Shown: positions 35,426 to 47,882 of the stretch, one piece after another
How the letters are laid out: each line of letters begins with the position of its first letter
How positions within the stretch are numbered: the first letter of the stretch is position 1
Assembly (NCBI GenBank): GCA_007922195.1
Contig: ML681981.1
Span: 17,281,861-17,345,860 of the forward strand
Length of the DNA: 64,000 nt
Source of the DNA: Podocnemis expansa
Taxonomy: Eukaryota; Chordata; Testudines; Podocnemididae
Reading direction: 5' to 3'
The notes under the pieces: generated by a model
Told to the model about the DNA's origin: nothing
The model's database searches: none
What the model saw: the letters and a program-made list of their open reading frames with translations, nothing else
Position numbers and translations under genes: made by a program

Positions 35426-38400
35426 CCATCCATTGCAGTAGCAGAGCTGAACACATTCTTGACATAATTTGGAGGCAGCCCAAGAATCTGGCAAACCAAA
35501 AGTCTGCTTCATTTAGCATCAGGGAATACTGCCACAATGATGGCCTCAGTAGAAGTAGGAGCAGTGAAAGCATCTCTGAAGGCCTGTCCACACTAAAACT
35601 GAAACTCAGGGTTTTAAGCTGATTCCAGTTAACTGTTTAAGTGTTATTTTTGGTCATTGATAATGTGGCCAAACTGTATATAACCCAAAGATTTTACAAT
35701 GCTTTTCTAGCCTAGTTTTATATGCAAATTTGCCCAATCTAGCCAATTCACATATGTTTGAACAGTTAGCCTGGAAATTTTTTTTTTTTTGAAGTTTTAG
35801 CCTAATTAAGTAAAAATGGTTGCTATTCGGACAGTCTGAGGTGGCCTCTGTAGGATGAAGAAGCAACATAAGGAAGTCTTAGGAACAGGGAATCTCTTCA
35901 GGGCAGAGATAGCCACAGCAGCTTCAGGAAATCAAGTGAGGAAGCAAAGAATGACTGAAAAAGACTCAGGGAAGTGCCCTTATGATCCATTTAAAGCACA
36001 CAAACGTAGTGCTTTCAAGTATAACACTGCAACAAAGCCTTGCCAGCCCCACAGGGCAGTGCTCTTGAGACAGCAAGAACTCATGGTTACTAGAGCACAG
36101 GAAAAACATAAGTTAAAGAATCTATTTATTGGAAGTGGGGGGTATTATATTCACTAAGTAAAGTTTCTTATCTGTAATTTCACTGTAATTTAAGTCAGTA
36201 AAGCTGCTTCTTTTGTACAGCTCCTGTACAGCTGTGTCAATCTGGACTACAGTAAAGCAGATACAATTGTTCATTTAACATCTTCATTTTTTTAAAAAAA
36301 ATATTGTGATGACTGTCTAGTTCTTTCCTTTAAAAGAAGAGAAGAAACCTGGCCTATAATTCCTGCCTGTTGTGTGTGTGTGTGTGTGGGGGGGGGGCTC
36401 AGTTAAAAGGGCGTTGAAGTATGCAAAAAATGTAATTTAAATAAATGAATATTTCGGTAATATTGTGGTGGTAATACCTCCTTACAAAGGCACAACTGCA
36501 ATGCTTATAACGTTGAAAGTTGCACATCATGGTATCAGCTGTAATTTATACTCAATTTATAACAGCTTGAGAAAAATAGGGCCATGAGGGTAAATGAAGC
36601 TCAAGCCCTAAAAGAGAGTTTTGGTTTTGTTTTGTGGGTTTTTTCTGTTTGTTTTTACCTCATACACACAGATTTAGAGATGAACTGTTATTGTTATTGC
36701 TATTGTTATCACTTCTAAACACATTAAGTATTTTCTGAGAGCTTATGTATAGCACATATTCTAAATGTAATGGACTGGACTACCCAACTAAACTTAGAGG
36801 ATTTGTCGAATAATGGTTAGCACTTGGGTCTCCAAAAAGTGTTTATATGCAAAAAATATATATGGTGAAGATTTTTCTGTCAAATCAATTGAGAAAGTAG
36901 TTCAAGAGAAAATGAGAAGAAAAGGCCACTGAGTTCATCAAATATGCATGAAGTAGTAAAAAAGAAAAATCTAGAGCAATTTTGTCTCAAACATTTTATA
37001 ATGAAACGTCTTCCAGTTTATACCTTTAAGAAGTGCCATTTGTGGAAAAATAGTCCCATCTGTCCTTTCCTTTAAATTGCTTAATTGTTATTTCTATTTG
37101 TATTTTTTTAAAATGTTCTTCCAAAACCTCCAAAAGTCACCTATATTTTTCAAGGCCAAAAATTTAGCTTTTTTTGGTTTTTAAATTTAAATACAATATA
37201 AGAGAGACTTACGATCTCACATTAGCTTTAACTGCTTGCCTTGTAGACCTGCTGGCACCATTAATAAAAGGGGAAGGTTCTGACACTCGGTGAAGATGCT
37301 CTTGTTTCACTAGTCAACAAAGAGCCAAAAGGAAAGCCCTATTATTAGTGCTAGTGAGAGGAGATTTACCATATGATTAATCACTTAAGTCAGAGTCAAA
37401 ATTCAGACTGGCTCGCACCTACTTTGTGGGTCAGAGAGTTTTCCTAGAGCTCATTAAGCCCTTTGGGCTCATAATTTACTATTTCCACAATAAACTTTTC
37501 CTGATTTGCCATAAAAAATTAAATGCAGGTGATGTTTTCTATTTGAGATATTATTGTTGCCAATATCTCAGGGTATGGCAGAAGTATTTGTTTTTATGTT
37601 CAGCGACAGTCATTCTTCAAAGCCATACAGGAAAAATGAGGGGAAACAATGTTTTTGATCTCTGTCATAATATTAAAGTAAAAGAGAACACTGATGCAAA
37701 GCTGATGTGCCACGAGAAGGTCACTTGAATATACTGTACCCTCTTTCCACCGCATAAAAAAAGGTTTAGGACTTTGTGACCAATTACAGTACATGCAGAA
37801 TTCAAGCTATTTTTAGGACTACGACCGGGTAGGTATACATCCAGCCTATTTAAAGAGACAGAGTGTCGCTGGAGAGTTTCTCCTGTAGTGCAGCTAATAA
37901 GTAGGAAGCAGAATGACGTCTCTGCACTTTTGACTTAGATGCTATGGTAGGGAGGGATAGCAGCAACGTCTCCTCTCTGGCGTCAAACAGTCCCCCTGAA
38001 GCATGCATTCAATTAAAATTATTACAAGGCAATGTTACAAGTATGAACCCTGGCATAAAATAAAGTAATTATATTTAATTAGGTAGACAAAAAAAGTGAT
38101 GGCCTGAGACTCACTGCCTTAGATGTAGCCTTTTGTTGACTTAACACAAGACAGGTAATGAATGAAACTTCAAAAGTGTAAGCAACTTAAATTGCTGCTT
38201 AATTAGCAGAGACCAAGTCAGAAAATGTAGGAAAACAAAAACCCCTCAATTTTCTTTTGTCAAAGAAATCCAGATAAAGATTTCTTGTCTCACAGAAGAC
38301 CTGAAATTAGGATTGTTCCTCTATCAATCAAGAACTTTATTACATACTAATGTTCAAAAGGGCATACTTTTGTTTTAGTTAACATAGTGCTTATGAGAAA

Positions 38401-38762
38401 AGCATTGGACTGACAACCCTGAAGCTAAAAGTTTTCTAAAGATTTTGAATGCAAACAAATAGTCCCATCATAAACTTACCTGTCCATAATACCCAAAGTG
38501 CAGCTATTTAAGCCAATGAATGACCTAGATAAAATGTGTATGTGCATTAAAGAAACTGGCTAAAGGGATTTTCAGAGGTTGGTACAAACAAACTGAGTAT
38601 TTGCAGGTATATCATAACAGCTAGTGATGCAATGTAATCATAACGAACATACAAAAAGATTAGTGACGGGCATTCAGCTAAGCCTTGTGGAGCACACAAA
38701 ATGAAATCCATTTTGAAATTTACTGTTATATTATCCCCAGCATCTCAAACCAGTTGAATATG
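35426..38762. other. Mostly unrecognised non-coding sequence
   Basis: At 35581 the motif GGCCTGTCCACACTAAAAC looks like one end of a Harbinger-type MITE, without a partner. A (TG)n(G)n tract is listed separately. Open frames at 35855 and 37426 have no domain, signal peptide or conserved motif. Confidence 0.4.
36368..36397. repeat. (TG)n followed by a G-run
   Basis: About ten TG units followed by nine or ten G. Confidence 0.9.
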
Positions 38763-39130
38763 GAATCATAGAAACTGGAAAGGAACATAGGAGATCACAA
38801 TTCCAGTCCCCTCTACTCATGGCAGGACCAAATAGCCTCTTAAACCATCCCTGGCAGGTGCTTGTCTAACTTGCTCTTAAAAACTTCCAGTGAAGGAGAT
38901 TCCACAATGTACCTAGGCAGCTTATTGCAGTGGTTAGTCATCCTGACATTTATGAACTTTTTTCTAATGTCTGGCCTAAACATCCCTTACTGTAATTTAA
39001 GCCCACTGCTTCTTGTCCTATCATCAGCAGTTAAGGAGAACAATTTTTTTCTGTTGTTCTCCTTATGACAGCCTTTTAGGTACTTGAAAACTTTCACGTC
39101 TCCTTTCAATTTCTGGTGATTTTGGCATTT
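38763..39130 (-). mobile_element. CR1 LINE 3' fragment
   Basis: Opens with GAATCATAGAAACTGGAAAG (inverted CR1 3' end). On the minus strand it reads into the ORF2 C-terminus (KGDVKVFKYLKGCHKE, then KLFSLTADDRTRSSGLKLQ). Similarity fades near 39120, marking the 5' truncation point. Confidence 0.85.
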
Positions 39131-39465
39131 GTGATGACTATCAATAAATCTCAAGCACAACCTTTCATTCAGGTTCATGTTTATCTTCCTCAGCCTCTTT
39201 TTGGACGCAGTCAATTGTATATGGTGTTCTAGGGGAAGAAACCATGAAAATCTGAAAATGTGTGTGAAAGATTCAAACTACCAAGGAAAAGTTTTACCTG
39301 ACCATACAACTACTGCAAAATATGTTGTAATTAAAGAGCTATTAATCAATTAAAATAAATAATTACATAAATGCTCTTTTGATTTTCTCCCATCAGTTTT
39401 GATGGGTTACAGCTAGTTGGATTAGAAAAAAAAATCACTGAAGTTCACAAATCAGTCGTCATTAG
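39131..39465. other. Non-coding sequence
   Basis: No recognisable element between the CR1 fragment and the Penelope-like repeat. Confidence 0.4.
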
Positions 39466-39590
39466 CAGAGTGGTAGACGTGTTAGTCTATGTACAGCAAA
39501 ACAATGAGAGTCCTGTGGCACCTTGAAGACTAATAGATTTCTTCAGGCATAAGCTTTTGTGGGCTCCATCATTAACAGATGATCAATAAA
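39466..39590. mobile_element. Penelope-like repeat, truncated
   Basis: Contains GACGTGTTAGTCTATGTACA, then AGAGTCCTGTGGCACCTTGA, then GCATAAGCTTTTGTGGGCTC. On the minus strand the last part is the 3' half of the hammerhead (CCCAC, AAAA in place of GAAA, GC-TTAT-GC), but the CTGATGA half is lost. Confidence 0.6.
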
Positions 39591-40468
39591 GATTAAATTA
39601 ATCCTCATCTGTTAGGGCATTTGGGTCATCTACATTGACTTCCATCCCTGAATAGTCTGTAGATTTGTTTTATTAATTTTCCATATAGTTGGTGACAGTG
39701 TTTGCTAATATTTGGTTTATTTATATTTGATTAAAAAGGAAGATGAGACACTGGAAACAGTTAATACAAACCCCTGGCATGCGCTGCATGTAACCTATAA
39801 TCCTGACCTAAAACAGATGACAGGGCTAGAAAATAAGGTAATTGTGCTACACCTTTCATGAAAGACATACAATTCACTAACACTGTATCTTCACGACTGC
39901 TCACATTGGTATAACTTATGTCACTCAGTGGTGTGAATAAGCCATCCCACAGAGCAACATAGTTTCACTCATCTCAGCAACAGTGGGAATTATACTTCGT
40001 TGATGGGAGAGCTTCGCCTACTAGCAAATAGTTGTATTCTAGTCTATTCCTTCTGCTAGCAGATGCCTACAGGGATGAGGGAAGTCATGCTCAGAGGCTT
40101 GCTATGATAAGGGACCACCCACTATAAAAAGTCTGAGACCAACTTCTAGTCTGACCTCCAGCATGTCACATGCCACAGAACTTTCCCATCCTACTCTAAT
40201 TATTTATTCCCCCAATTAACCATCCCAAAGGAGTCCTTCATTTTCCCTATTTGCACTGTCCATTGTACACTGCTGAACTGAGGTTACAGTAGGAGCAGTC
40301 CAGCTTTCAAGTATACTTGGCAGACAGCTAGTTCAGGAGAGGAATGTGGCACACCAACCCCTTATAATCATATTACATACAAAAATTTCCATATTTCAAG
40401 AGTGCTATTTAGATAGTACTGTTCAGGTTTCAAGCCTACCTTTGCACTCCCCAGGACCGCCCTAGCAT
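39591..40468. other. Non-coding sequence
   Basis: Nothing recognisable upstream of the hAT-like end. Confidence 0.4.
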
Positions 40469-40690
40469 CAGGGCCAGTTCAAGGGGCTTTGGCACCTTGA
40501 GCCGGCTTTTGATTTTGCCCCCCGGGGGGGGACTGCAGGGGTTGGAACCCAGCTTCCGCTCCAGGCCGGCTGGCTGTGGCCCCAGAGTGGGGAACAGCCA
40601 GCCCAGGGGTGGAGTGGGCCAGCTCAGAGACCAGGCTCCACTCTCTCGCCCTAAGGGTGGGGTGGGCTGGCCCAGAGGAGGGGTGAGAGA
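40469..40690. mobile_element. Truncated GC-rich hAT-like element
   Basis: Begins CAGGGCCAGTTCAAGGGGCT, very close to the left end at 47883 (CAAGGGCCAGCTTAAGGGG) and to a hAT family I recall as abundant in turtles. A GC-rich interior follows, in which GGGTGGRGTGGGC recurs. No matching right end or second CCTAGCAT target copy was found, so the right boundary is approximate. Confidence 0.45.
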
Positions 40691-40857
40691 CATTGGATTT
40701 TTCTCTCATTACAACAGGTGATTTGACCTCATATCCCTCTGTATGCTGCTCTCCAGTGTTTGAATCTTTACAACTGTTTTGATTTGCTGTTAGTGTGACC
40801 TGTTCCCGTGACTTACACTTCTCTGCATTTATTTTCTCCCATTCTGTAAGTTCCCCC

Positions 40858-40968
40858 ATCTTCAAAGTGCCTGATGAAGTGGGATTTTCTCCCATGAAAG
40901 CTTCATGCAATAAATATATTAGTTAGTCTTAAAGTGCCATAGGACTCCTGGCCTGTTTTACTAAATTA
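40858..40968 (+). mobile_element. Penelope-like repeat with best-preserved hammerhead core
   Basis: Reads, in hammerhead orientation, through the ribozyme-like core, then ATTAGTTAGTCTTAAAGTGC and CATAGGACTCCTGG. It is the reverse complement of the layout at 27378. The element's upstream block is missing. Confidence 0.65.
40871..40908 (+). ncRNA. Hammerhead-ribozyme-like core (probably inactive)
   Basis: CTGATGA (40871-40877) is followed by stem II arms GTGGG (40879-40883) and CCCAT (40891-40895) around a 7-nt loop. Next come GAAA (40896-40899) and a 2-bp stem III (GC...GC, 40900-40901 with 40907-40908) closing a short loop. Order and spacing match a hammerhead with a short stem III, a form known from Penelope-like elements. 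The residue after stem III is A rather than the U of the UH cleavage triplet, and no strong stem I is visible, so cleavage is unlikely in this copy. Confidence 0.55.
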
Positions 40969-43429
40969 TCTTTGTTGCTTTTAATTTAATAAGAACAATA
41001 AAATAGGTTTTAAAAATAGTAATGGAGGAAAGGATACTTCAAACTAGCTCTTCACTGCATGACTATTCAGTTATTTACATGAGCAGATGTGTGGCAATTG
41101 CTGAGCAAATAACTGCAGTGAAGTTGTCTTACAGCATCTCCCACCCTATTGCAAAACAAATGCAACCCATTGTACTCTGGACTTCCTGCATGTGTATAGC
41201 CACACAGCATGCTGCTCTGTCCTGCTCCATGCAGTTTGTCTGTACTAACAGCCACAGAGAGATCATCATCATGCTTATGCCACAAACCACATCTGTCACC
41301 ATGATTTGTGCTTTTCTTTGGGTCAATAATATTGAAAGGAGGCACCAGGTCTCTCCTCCCCAACAGAGAGCCTGGATGCCAGTTTATGAAGAGGTGCTTT
41401 GGAGATGAAAAACATGCCTCCTGACAGTGATGTGTGGTCATAAGGAGCAATAGTGACAGTGTCAATTCCATTATACAAGGGTATAAAGTCAATCTCCATA
41501 ATAAGCACAGTTGCATGTTTAACTGATTTATTCTGCCATCATCCATTACAGGACTTCAGGTTTTCAAGGCATGCTGGTTCACAGCTACAGGTTTAACTAT
41601 TAATATATCCTCTTTACGGATAACACTATCAACTACTCAGCAGTATGTAACTGTAATCATATAGTGTTATTAAAATCAACAGGACTACTTCTGTAGTAAA
41701 AGTGCTGTTCAAAATAAGTAACAGTGACAGAAAAGGACAAAATTTAGAAAAAAAAATCAGTTCCCTAATTAATCTGAGTTATGCGATTGAGATAAATGGG
41801 TGGACTGAGTAAAATAGGTCTAGTCTAAGCAGATCTGAATTAAAATTAGATCTCACTTCCCCTCAGCCTTACCTACAAATAATCTTTTTCCTATTTGTTT
41901 TATTGCTTTATTTTTTCTTCTGCTTTTCACACTGAGTTAGAAGTGGTGAAACATAGCTATGGATTATCTCATATTTCTGCTATCAGAGGCCATGAGTGAG
42001 AAAGAAAAGAATATTTTTATGTATAAAAATAAATAAAATAAAATAAAATATAAAGCACTCAGATTTCTTCACCCCTTTATCCCTGCAGTGGCTGAGTCAA
42101 TCATAAATTCATCATTAAGTCGGAGAGGAACTTTATTACAGTAAAAACAATAGAAAAAAATCTGCCCTAAAAAGTACTAGCTATAAAAAAATTGGATACC
42201 AATTCTAATATGTGCACTTGGGAAGCACAGACATAACACAAACGCATAATTATTAATTGTTTACATACAGGAATACTTTTACCTAGCAGTCCTTAAGTAA
42301 AGAGTGCTGCTGCTGACCTTGGATGCCTCTTTAGCATTAAGAAAATGTAATATCTATAGAATAAACGTCTGTAAATTCAATATTGTGGAATTATGATAAT
42401 GCTGCCTTTTCAAGGATAGAAAGCATTATTCCCAGCGTCCATTATTCTATATGCACTACCACTTCACACACAGCTATGGTAACAACTTAGTAAGTACACA
42501 AGGTGCCCCATTCATCCACTTTATAATACTGTAGGCAAACTATTGTATATGTGCATTGTAATGAGTAACATTCAATAAAACAAAATATTCAGGCATTCAG
42601 TTAGAATTCTGCACATAAATCTAAACCTCTAAAAAAAAGTTTGTGTAACATGCCCAAGCAAGTTTCAGACTTTTTAGTCCTGATTCATTCTGATTCTGTC
42701 ACTACCCTGCTTGAGAAACTTTAACTGAAAATGAAAATTTCCTCAAAGCACTTACAAGAAAGAATAATGAAAATGGCAAATAACTACATTAAAAAAAAAT
42801 AGATGATTAGTGCAGACTTCACTTACCTGCAAAATTCTGAGTTTAGAATCCTTTAGTAATAAATAATTCACCAAAACTGGAAAAAAGTGAAAAGAAAAAA
42901 AAAATTCAACTAAGAGGAAATTATTTGTTTTCTTATTTCTCCAAAAGGAAAAAAAAAAAAGAGAAAATAATTTTACCTATAGCAAGACAATATACAATTG
43001 CTTATGACACAGACTTTAACCTAAGATTTAATAGTATTGGCAATATGTGTTCATATAATACATTAGGTCTCTAGACATAGCTTTTAGTATTAGCATGGGC
43101 TGGCATACTGAAGCACATTGTTGGAAAGATTATGGGAGTCATTTGCGCTGCTGACAGGCCAAGTGCCATTTCACGCCCACACCCGTAGGCCCCACTGACC
43201 ACTGCAAAGGTATAGTTGGAAACCAGTCTGCCTCACCTGTGTATTAGCACTGTTAGAAACACATGTTAAGTTATGTGTTGTGTTTAGGATAATACATACA
43301 GCAACTCACAAGCAAGTCATAGCCTCATTATAATATCTGTATCCCATGTTAAAGTGTTTGCTATGAAACAAGAAACCACGCACAGTTAGGAGAAAAGCAT
43401 TAACAAGTTTGAAATATTAGTTTAAACAA
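40969..43429. other. Non-coding sequence
   Basis: Between 41022 and 41546 both strands are open (128 codons plus, 159 codons minus). I recognise neither product, and the doubly open state argues for a chance or decayed-repeat origin. An (AAAAT)n run is listed separately; A-runs occur near 42789, 42896 and 42949. Confidence 0.4.
42025..42052. repeat. (AAAAT)n microsatellite
   Basis: AATAAATAAAATAAAATAAA-type pentamer run of about 28 bp. Confidence 0.85.
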
Positions 43430-44160
43430 GGGGTGTCATCTGCTCAACAAAAGGTCTACTGACACAAGAATGAATCACTGGATGAACAACTTTGTTGACT
43501 GTTCCCTACAGCCCCATGAAAATGGGACACGCACAAACTCAAGTCACATTACAGTTTCAACCCTGGGGAACAGAATAATAAATCCCTAACCGGAAGAAGC
43601 TATCACTGGGCTGCGTGGGAGCTGGAGAGGGCAATATTTCTAAGCTTAACAAAGGAATCCTCAAACTGCTTAGCTTAGGTTAACCATACAGGACCTGTAG
43701 AGCTTATCTATTATAGCAACTTCTGTTACCCAAGACTAAATTATTTGTGTGCATATTTACCTGCTTAAACCTTGAAACTAAGTAATTTCTTTTTCTTAGT
43801 TAATAATTCTTTAGTTAGTTTCAGGATTGGCTACAAGCTTTGTCTCTGGTGAGTGATCTAAGGATGGGGTAAGCAACTGGTCCTTTGGGACTGGGAATAA
43901 CTTGAAAGTTGGTGTAAAGGACTATCTATCAGAAAGGCAGCTTGCCTGGGTAAAAAGATAGACAGAAGTGCCAAAAGGTGTTGGCTGTCACACTCTGTCA
44001 AGGCTGTTATAGTGCTGAAAGAGTTTGCACTTAATACTTAATTGGTAAAAACTAATTATAGAACACATAAGCAGGTTGGGGTTGGTGCCCTGGTTTGTAA
44101 TGGTCTTCCCTGAGGTCAGCATTTATGCTTATGAGACACTCAACACAGTCTAACCACATT
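43430..44160 (+). mobile_element. LTR-like repeat
   Basis: The block from GGTGTCATCTGCTCAACAAA through TTAGTTAGTTTCAGGATTGG to GGGACTGGGAATAACTTGAA matches, by recollection, a long repeat widespread in turtle genomes that I believe is an LTR. Terminal TG/CA and a target duplication were not established, so class and ends are provisional. Confidence 0.4.
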
Positions 44161-44168
44161 GTGTTTCA

Positions 44169-44470
44169 GGCTTGATCTACACTTAAAAGTCAGATAACTG
44201 TATCAGCCAGGGGTATGACTAAAAATCATCACATCGCTGACTAATATAACTACACTGGTCTCATCTCTAGTACAGGCACAGTTATGTCAATGGAAAAAAT
44301 GCTTCCATCCATGTAGCTACTGTTTGTTCAAGCTGATGATATTCCCATCCCTCAGCCTAGGACAGGCCGTATATACACTATGGGGTTATGCTGCCACAAT
44401 TATGCCAATGTAGCTGAAGTAGGGCAGTCTCTGTAGTAAAGATACATCGCACAAACATCTCTGGGGCATA
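44169..44470. mobile_element. Harbinger-type MITE fragment
   Basis: Starts GGCTTGATCTACACTTAAAAG, a terminal motif of the same style as the other Harbinger-like elements here. The interior contains ATCGCTGACTAATATAACTACA. A clean right end is not visible; it appears to abut the next MITE. Confidence 0.4.
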
Positions 44471-44472
44471 AT

Positions 44473-44765
44473 GGCTATGTCTACTCTAGCAAATTAGTCC
44501 AGATTAAAAAGAGTCTTAATTCAGACTAATTTGGTCCCTGTCTACACTAGGCTTTACCTAGTTTGAACTAAAAAATTAAGAGCTTAGTTTGAACTTTAGT
44601 TCAAACTAGCACAATGTAGCCCTGCTAGTTTGAATTAAATAAATTCAAACTAAGTGGTTAGTTCAAACTAACTTTTAGTTGAACTAGCCACACTTTTTTA
44701 GTTTGAACTAAAAAACATGGCTAGTTCAAACTAGAAAGCTGCATTTAGTTTGAACTTTGGGGGTA
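44473..44765. mobile_element. AT-rich Harbinger-like MITE
   Basis: Starts GGCTATGTCTACTCTAGCAA, followed by many copies of TAGTTCAAACTAG/CTAGTTTGAACTA in both orientations, which give the segment a strongly self-complementary structure. A second internal CTGTCTACACTAGGC near 44538 suggests nesting of two related copies. The right boundary is approximate. Confidence 0.55.
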
Positions 44766-44770
44766 GAATG

Positions 44771-46744
44771 TACAGCCCCATAGTACTGGGTATTGTAGGA
44801 TGCCAGGGTAACGACATCTCTCTCCCTGCTCATTTGCACTTAATACATGGAGGGGGCAGCTCACAGGAGTCCTTAAAGCACTGGGAGCCACAACAGGATA
44901 GGTTTCTGGGTCTTAGAAGTACCAGAGTAGCCAATTCATCACTGCCCTCTTTTCTTCATTGTTGAGAGTCTCAAGCCTCCTCAACCTGTGAGCTGTTGGA
45001 TTACGCACAATTCAGTATCAGAGTAGGTCCAGTTGTGCATCTGCAATTCTATTTCCATTCTACAGGAAAAATCCTTCTTTATGTAGCTCACTCAAGAATC
45101 AGTTACCCAGTAAGCATCCTTACTGGGACACTCATTCAGTTCAAATCCTGTGTTCCTTAACTGAACAAAATCCTCCTGTTTACTTCACTGGCTGGTTTAT
45201 GTGATTAATGGCTATTAAACATGAAGCGCTCTCATAGATTTTTGTTGCTGTCTGCTGAGTTACACAGTTAAAATTGCTTAGAACACATGAAATGTTTGGG
45301 GGGAGGTGAAGGCTTCAAGGCTTAAATTTGGCAGAGAAACATCTCTACCTCCTAATACAAATCAATGTGCCTGTTTGTACACCCACCCCTTTTTGTGTCA
45401 TCTATTGCAACTAAATCCCCATTTGTGTTTTCTAACCTGTTGCTGCCTTTCATAATACAAAACACTTGTTCCAAAAGAAACTATAAGACTATTTATCTGC
45501 GAATATTCCAACATGAGTGAAGCCATGATTGTTTACAGCATCAACCCAAGGCAATTACATGCATAATAGAAATGAATTATTTTTATGCAAAGGTACCTAC
45601 TCCATTCACGATCCCATCAGTATTACACATGTGCAGTTCAATTTTTGTTGAAAAGTTATAAAACTATTTCTGCAAAACGTGTATCTGAGGCTTTTGGAAC
45701 ACTGCATGAGTATTCATCATCGTGACAATCAAGGGGAAGGTCTCACGTTACTGTTATCAGACACAATACAGCAAAGGGCAAAGCTAAGTTTTTATGATTT
45801 AAATAGGACATTTAAAAAGTAATATTCCCACTGCTTGTTACAAAGGAACATAAAATATGGTTTATTAGCTCTTAACTATTTTATTGAGAATTAGAGCAGG
45901 AATAAATTGGCTTTAATTAATGTTGTTGTAAATGAGTCTCAGAGATATGTTTTATATGATACATCCTGTGATTAGATATAAAAGCTATTTTTCCCCAAAA
46001 GTGTTTATTGAAAGGCAGCCTGGAGAAGCTGAAAAATCTATGTTTCTTACTGTATTGGGGGTGGGGGGCTGGTATTGAGTTTGTTGGTAAACTAGATACC
46101 TTGTAATTGTTTCAATTTAATGTAAAAAAAAGAGAAGACCTCTGGTATTTACAGAATCCCTTTTACTCACTGAGTTTTATTGGCAAAGCTCAAGTGAAGA
46201 ATTTTGTGCATCACAGATGTGACAAAAGCATCTTTTAACATGGCTATGTTTACTAAAGCTTTCAACCATTCTGCTGAAAAGATTTGATAAATGGTTTAAT
46301 AACCCATTTATAAATAACCCTCAAAATAGAGAAAGCAAGTAAAGAGCTATTTTCTAAATGTGTATGTGCGTGCATGTGTGCGCACGCACGCGCGCACACA
46401 CCCACACAAACTTCCTACATTGAACTTTGATCAGGTTTGCCATACTAAATGGCCCTGGTATAGCAAAATGAGAATGTATTAGAGAGTCGCTTCACTACTA
46501 CTAGTATTGTATGAAATTAAAGGAAAATCTCCATACTGTTAACAAAATGAAGATGATCTCTCGATTTTGGGATTAAAAAATTCCAAGATAGAAATATTTT
46601 AACAGCATATTACGTAGCTCTGGAAACAATTACTGGAAAGTCAGACCAAAGAATCAAGTAGTTTTATCTTTTGTTCATTCTTCAGCATTGTGGTTCACCT
46701 GCTGGTGAATTCTCTGTATCTAAAGCCCTTGAATCATGATTTGA
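44771..46744. other. Non-coding sequence
   Basis: AT-rich, including a purine-pyrimidine (GCAC)n-like tract listed separately. The stretch 45900-46040 is free of repeat marks. No exon is supported. Confidence 0.4.
46362..46408. repeat. Alternating purine-pyrimidine (GT/GC/AC) tract
   Basis: GTGCGTGCATGTGTGCGCAC followed by GCACGCGCGCACACAC. Such alternation favours left-handed (Z) DNA. Confidence 0.85.
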
Positions 46745-46885
46745 GGACTTAAATAACTGAATCATAGGTTAGAGGTTTATTGCTGGAGTGGGTGGCTGAG
46801 GTTTTGTGGCCTGCATTTTGCACGAGGTCAGACTACTGGCAGATGATCATACTGGTCCCTTCTGACCTTAGTGTCTGAGTCACCC
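46745..46885 (+). mobile_element. CR1 LINE 3' end
   Basis: Contains GGAGTGGGTGGCTGAGGTTT, GGCCTGCATTTTGCACGAGG and TGGTCCCTTCTGACCTTAG, the end of a CR1 3' UTR subfamily I recall from turtles. Only the last 140 bp or so remain. Confidence 0.7.
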
Positions 46886-47877
46886 TATCCTTAAAACACA
46901 CTTCAGCAAACTCTAGCTTTCCTCTCAAGGAAGTGTGAGTAAAAAGAAAGATAGTAGATTGCAAAATGACAAAAGGAGCACACACTAAACATGATCACTG
47001 CCTCCCTTTTCTTTTTTTGGGGTGGGGGGGATGTTTGCCTCCAATGTGCTCTCCATATATGGCAAGATGTTGCTATCCTATAGAAAGCTAGTTATTATAT
47101 GAAGTTAGGATTACCCTACAGCACCGTCTTGCATTATAAGCCTGGATATGCTTAGATACCATAGTAATGGGTGCAATATAAGACCCTAAATAAATAGAAA
47201 GGGAGAGGAGTGTTGCTGCAGAGGTTGCATTTTCCTTCTTCATGCCTATCAATTTCTTGTGGATTTTCTGGGATCTCAGAGCTAACAGATGCAACAAGTG
47301 AGAGGAGAGTTGGCCCCACAATCATTAGCCATCTTCATAGTTTTGTAGAATTGCACATTATCCTATACAGTGATTTTATTCAAGTATGTATTTCATGAAC
47401 AGTAGCAACAATGTTAAAACAGAATAAATGGAAAGTTCAGTGAATTGAAATTCATTAGCTGGTATTTTTTGCAAAAGAAAGAGGGTGAATTGTTCAATTG
47501 ATACATTTCATCACAATATTTTTTTCCCAATTCTCTTTCCTGTCCCAACTCATTTCACAACAGGAAGGCGACAGGCAAGGTTTGAAGTAAGTGCTGCCAC
47601 CCAGTCACCACTTATTAGCCAAATTTTACCTACTGCTGAAGAAGGCACAGAAAGTGACCACTACCATAATTCCACAAACCTTGATTTTCCTCTCTTATGT
47701 GGAGAAAAACTTGAAAAAAAATGAACTGTCAAGCCTCAGACTGAAGTCAAATTGTGTTTATGAAATTTAAAATCATGATTGGTAAGGCAGTCGCATGATG
47801 TTAGAAGGTATGAAACATGGTTTATGAAAACAAGGTGCAATACCGAGTTTGGCTAATCATAACTTGGAGAAGTTTGT
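46886..47877. other. Non-coding sequence
   Basis: No gene or repeat recognised. The open frames at 47088-47724 carry no domain. Confidence 0.4.
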
Positions 47878-47882
47878 CATAA

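Noticed and set aside
41022..41546. 128-codon plus and 159-codon minus frames as possible genes
   Set aside because: Both strands open over the same DNA, no splice context, start context or family recognised.
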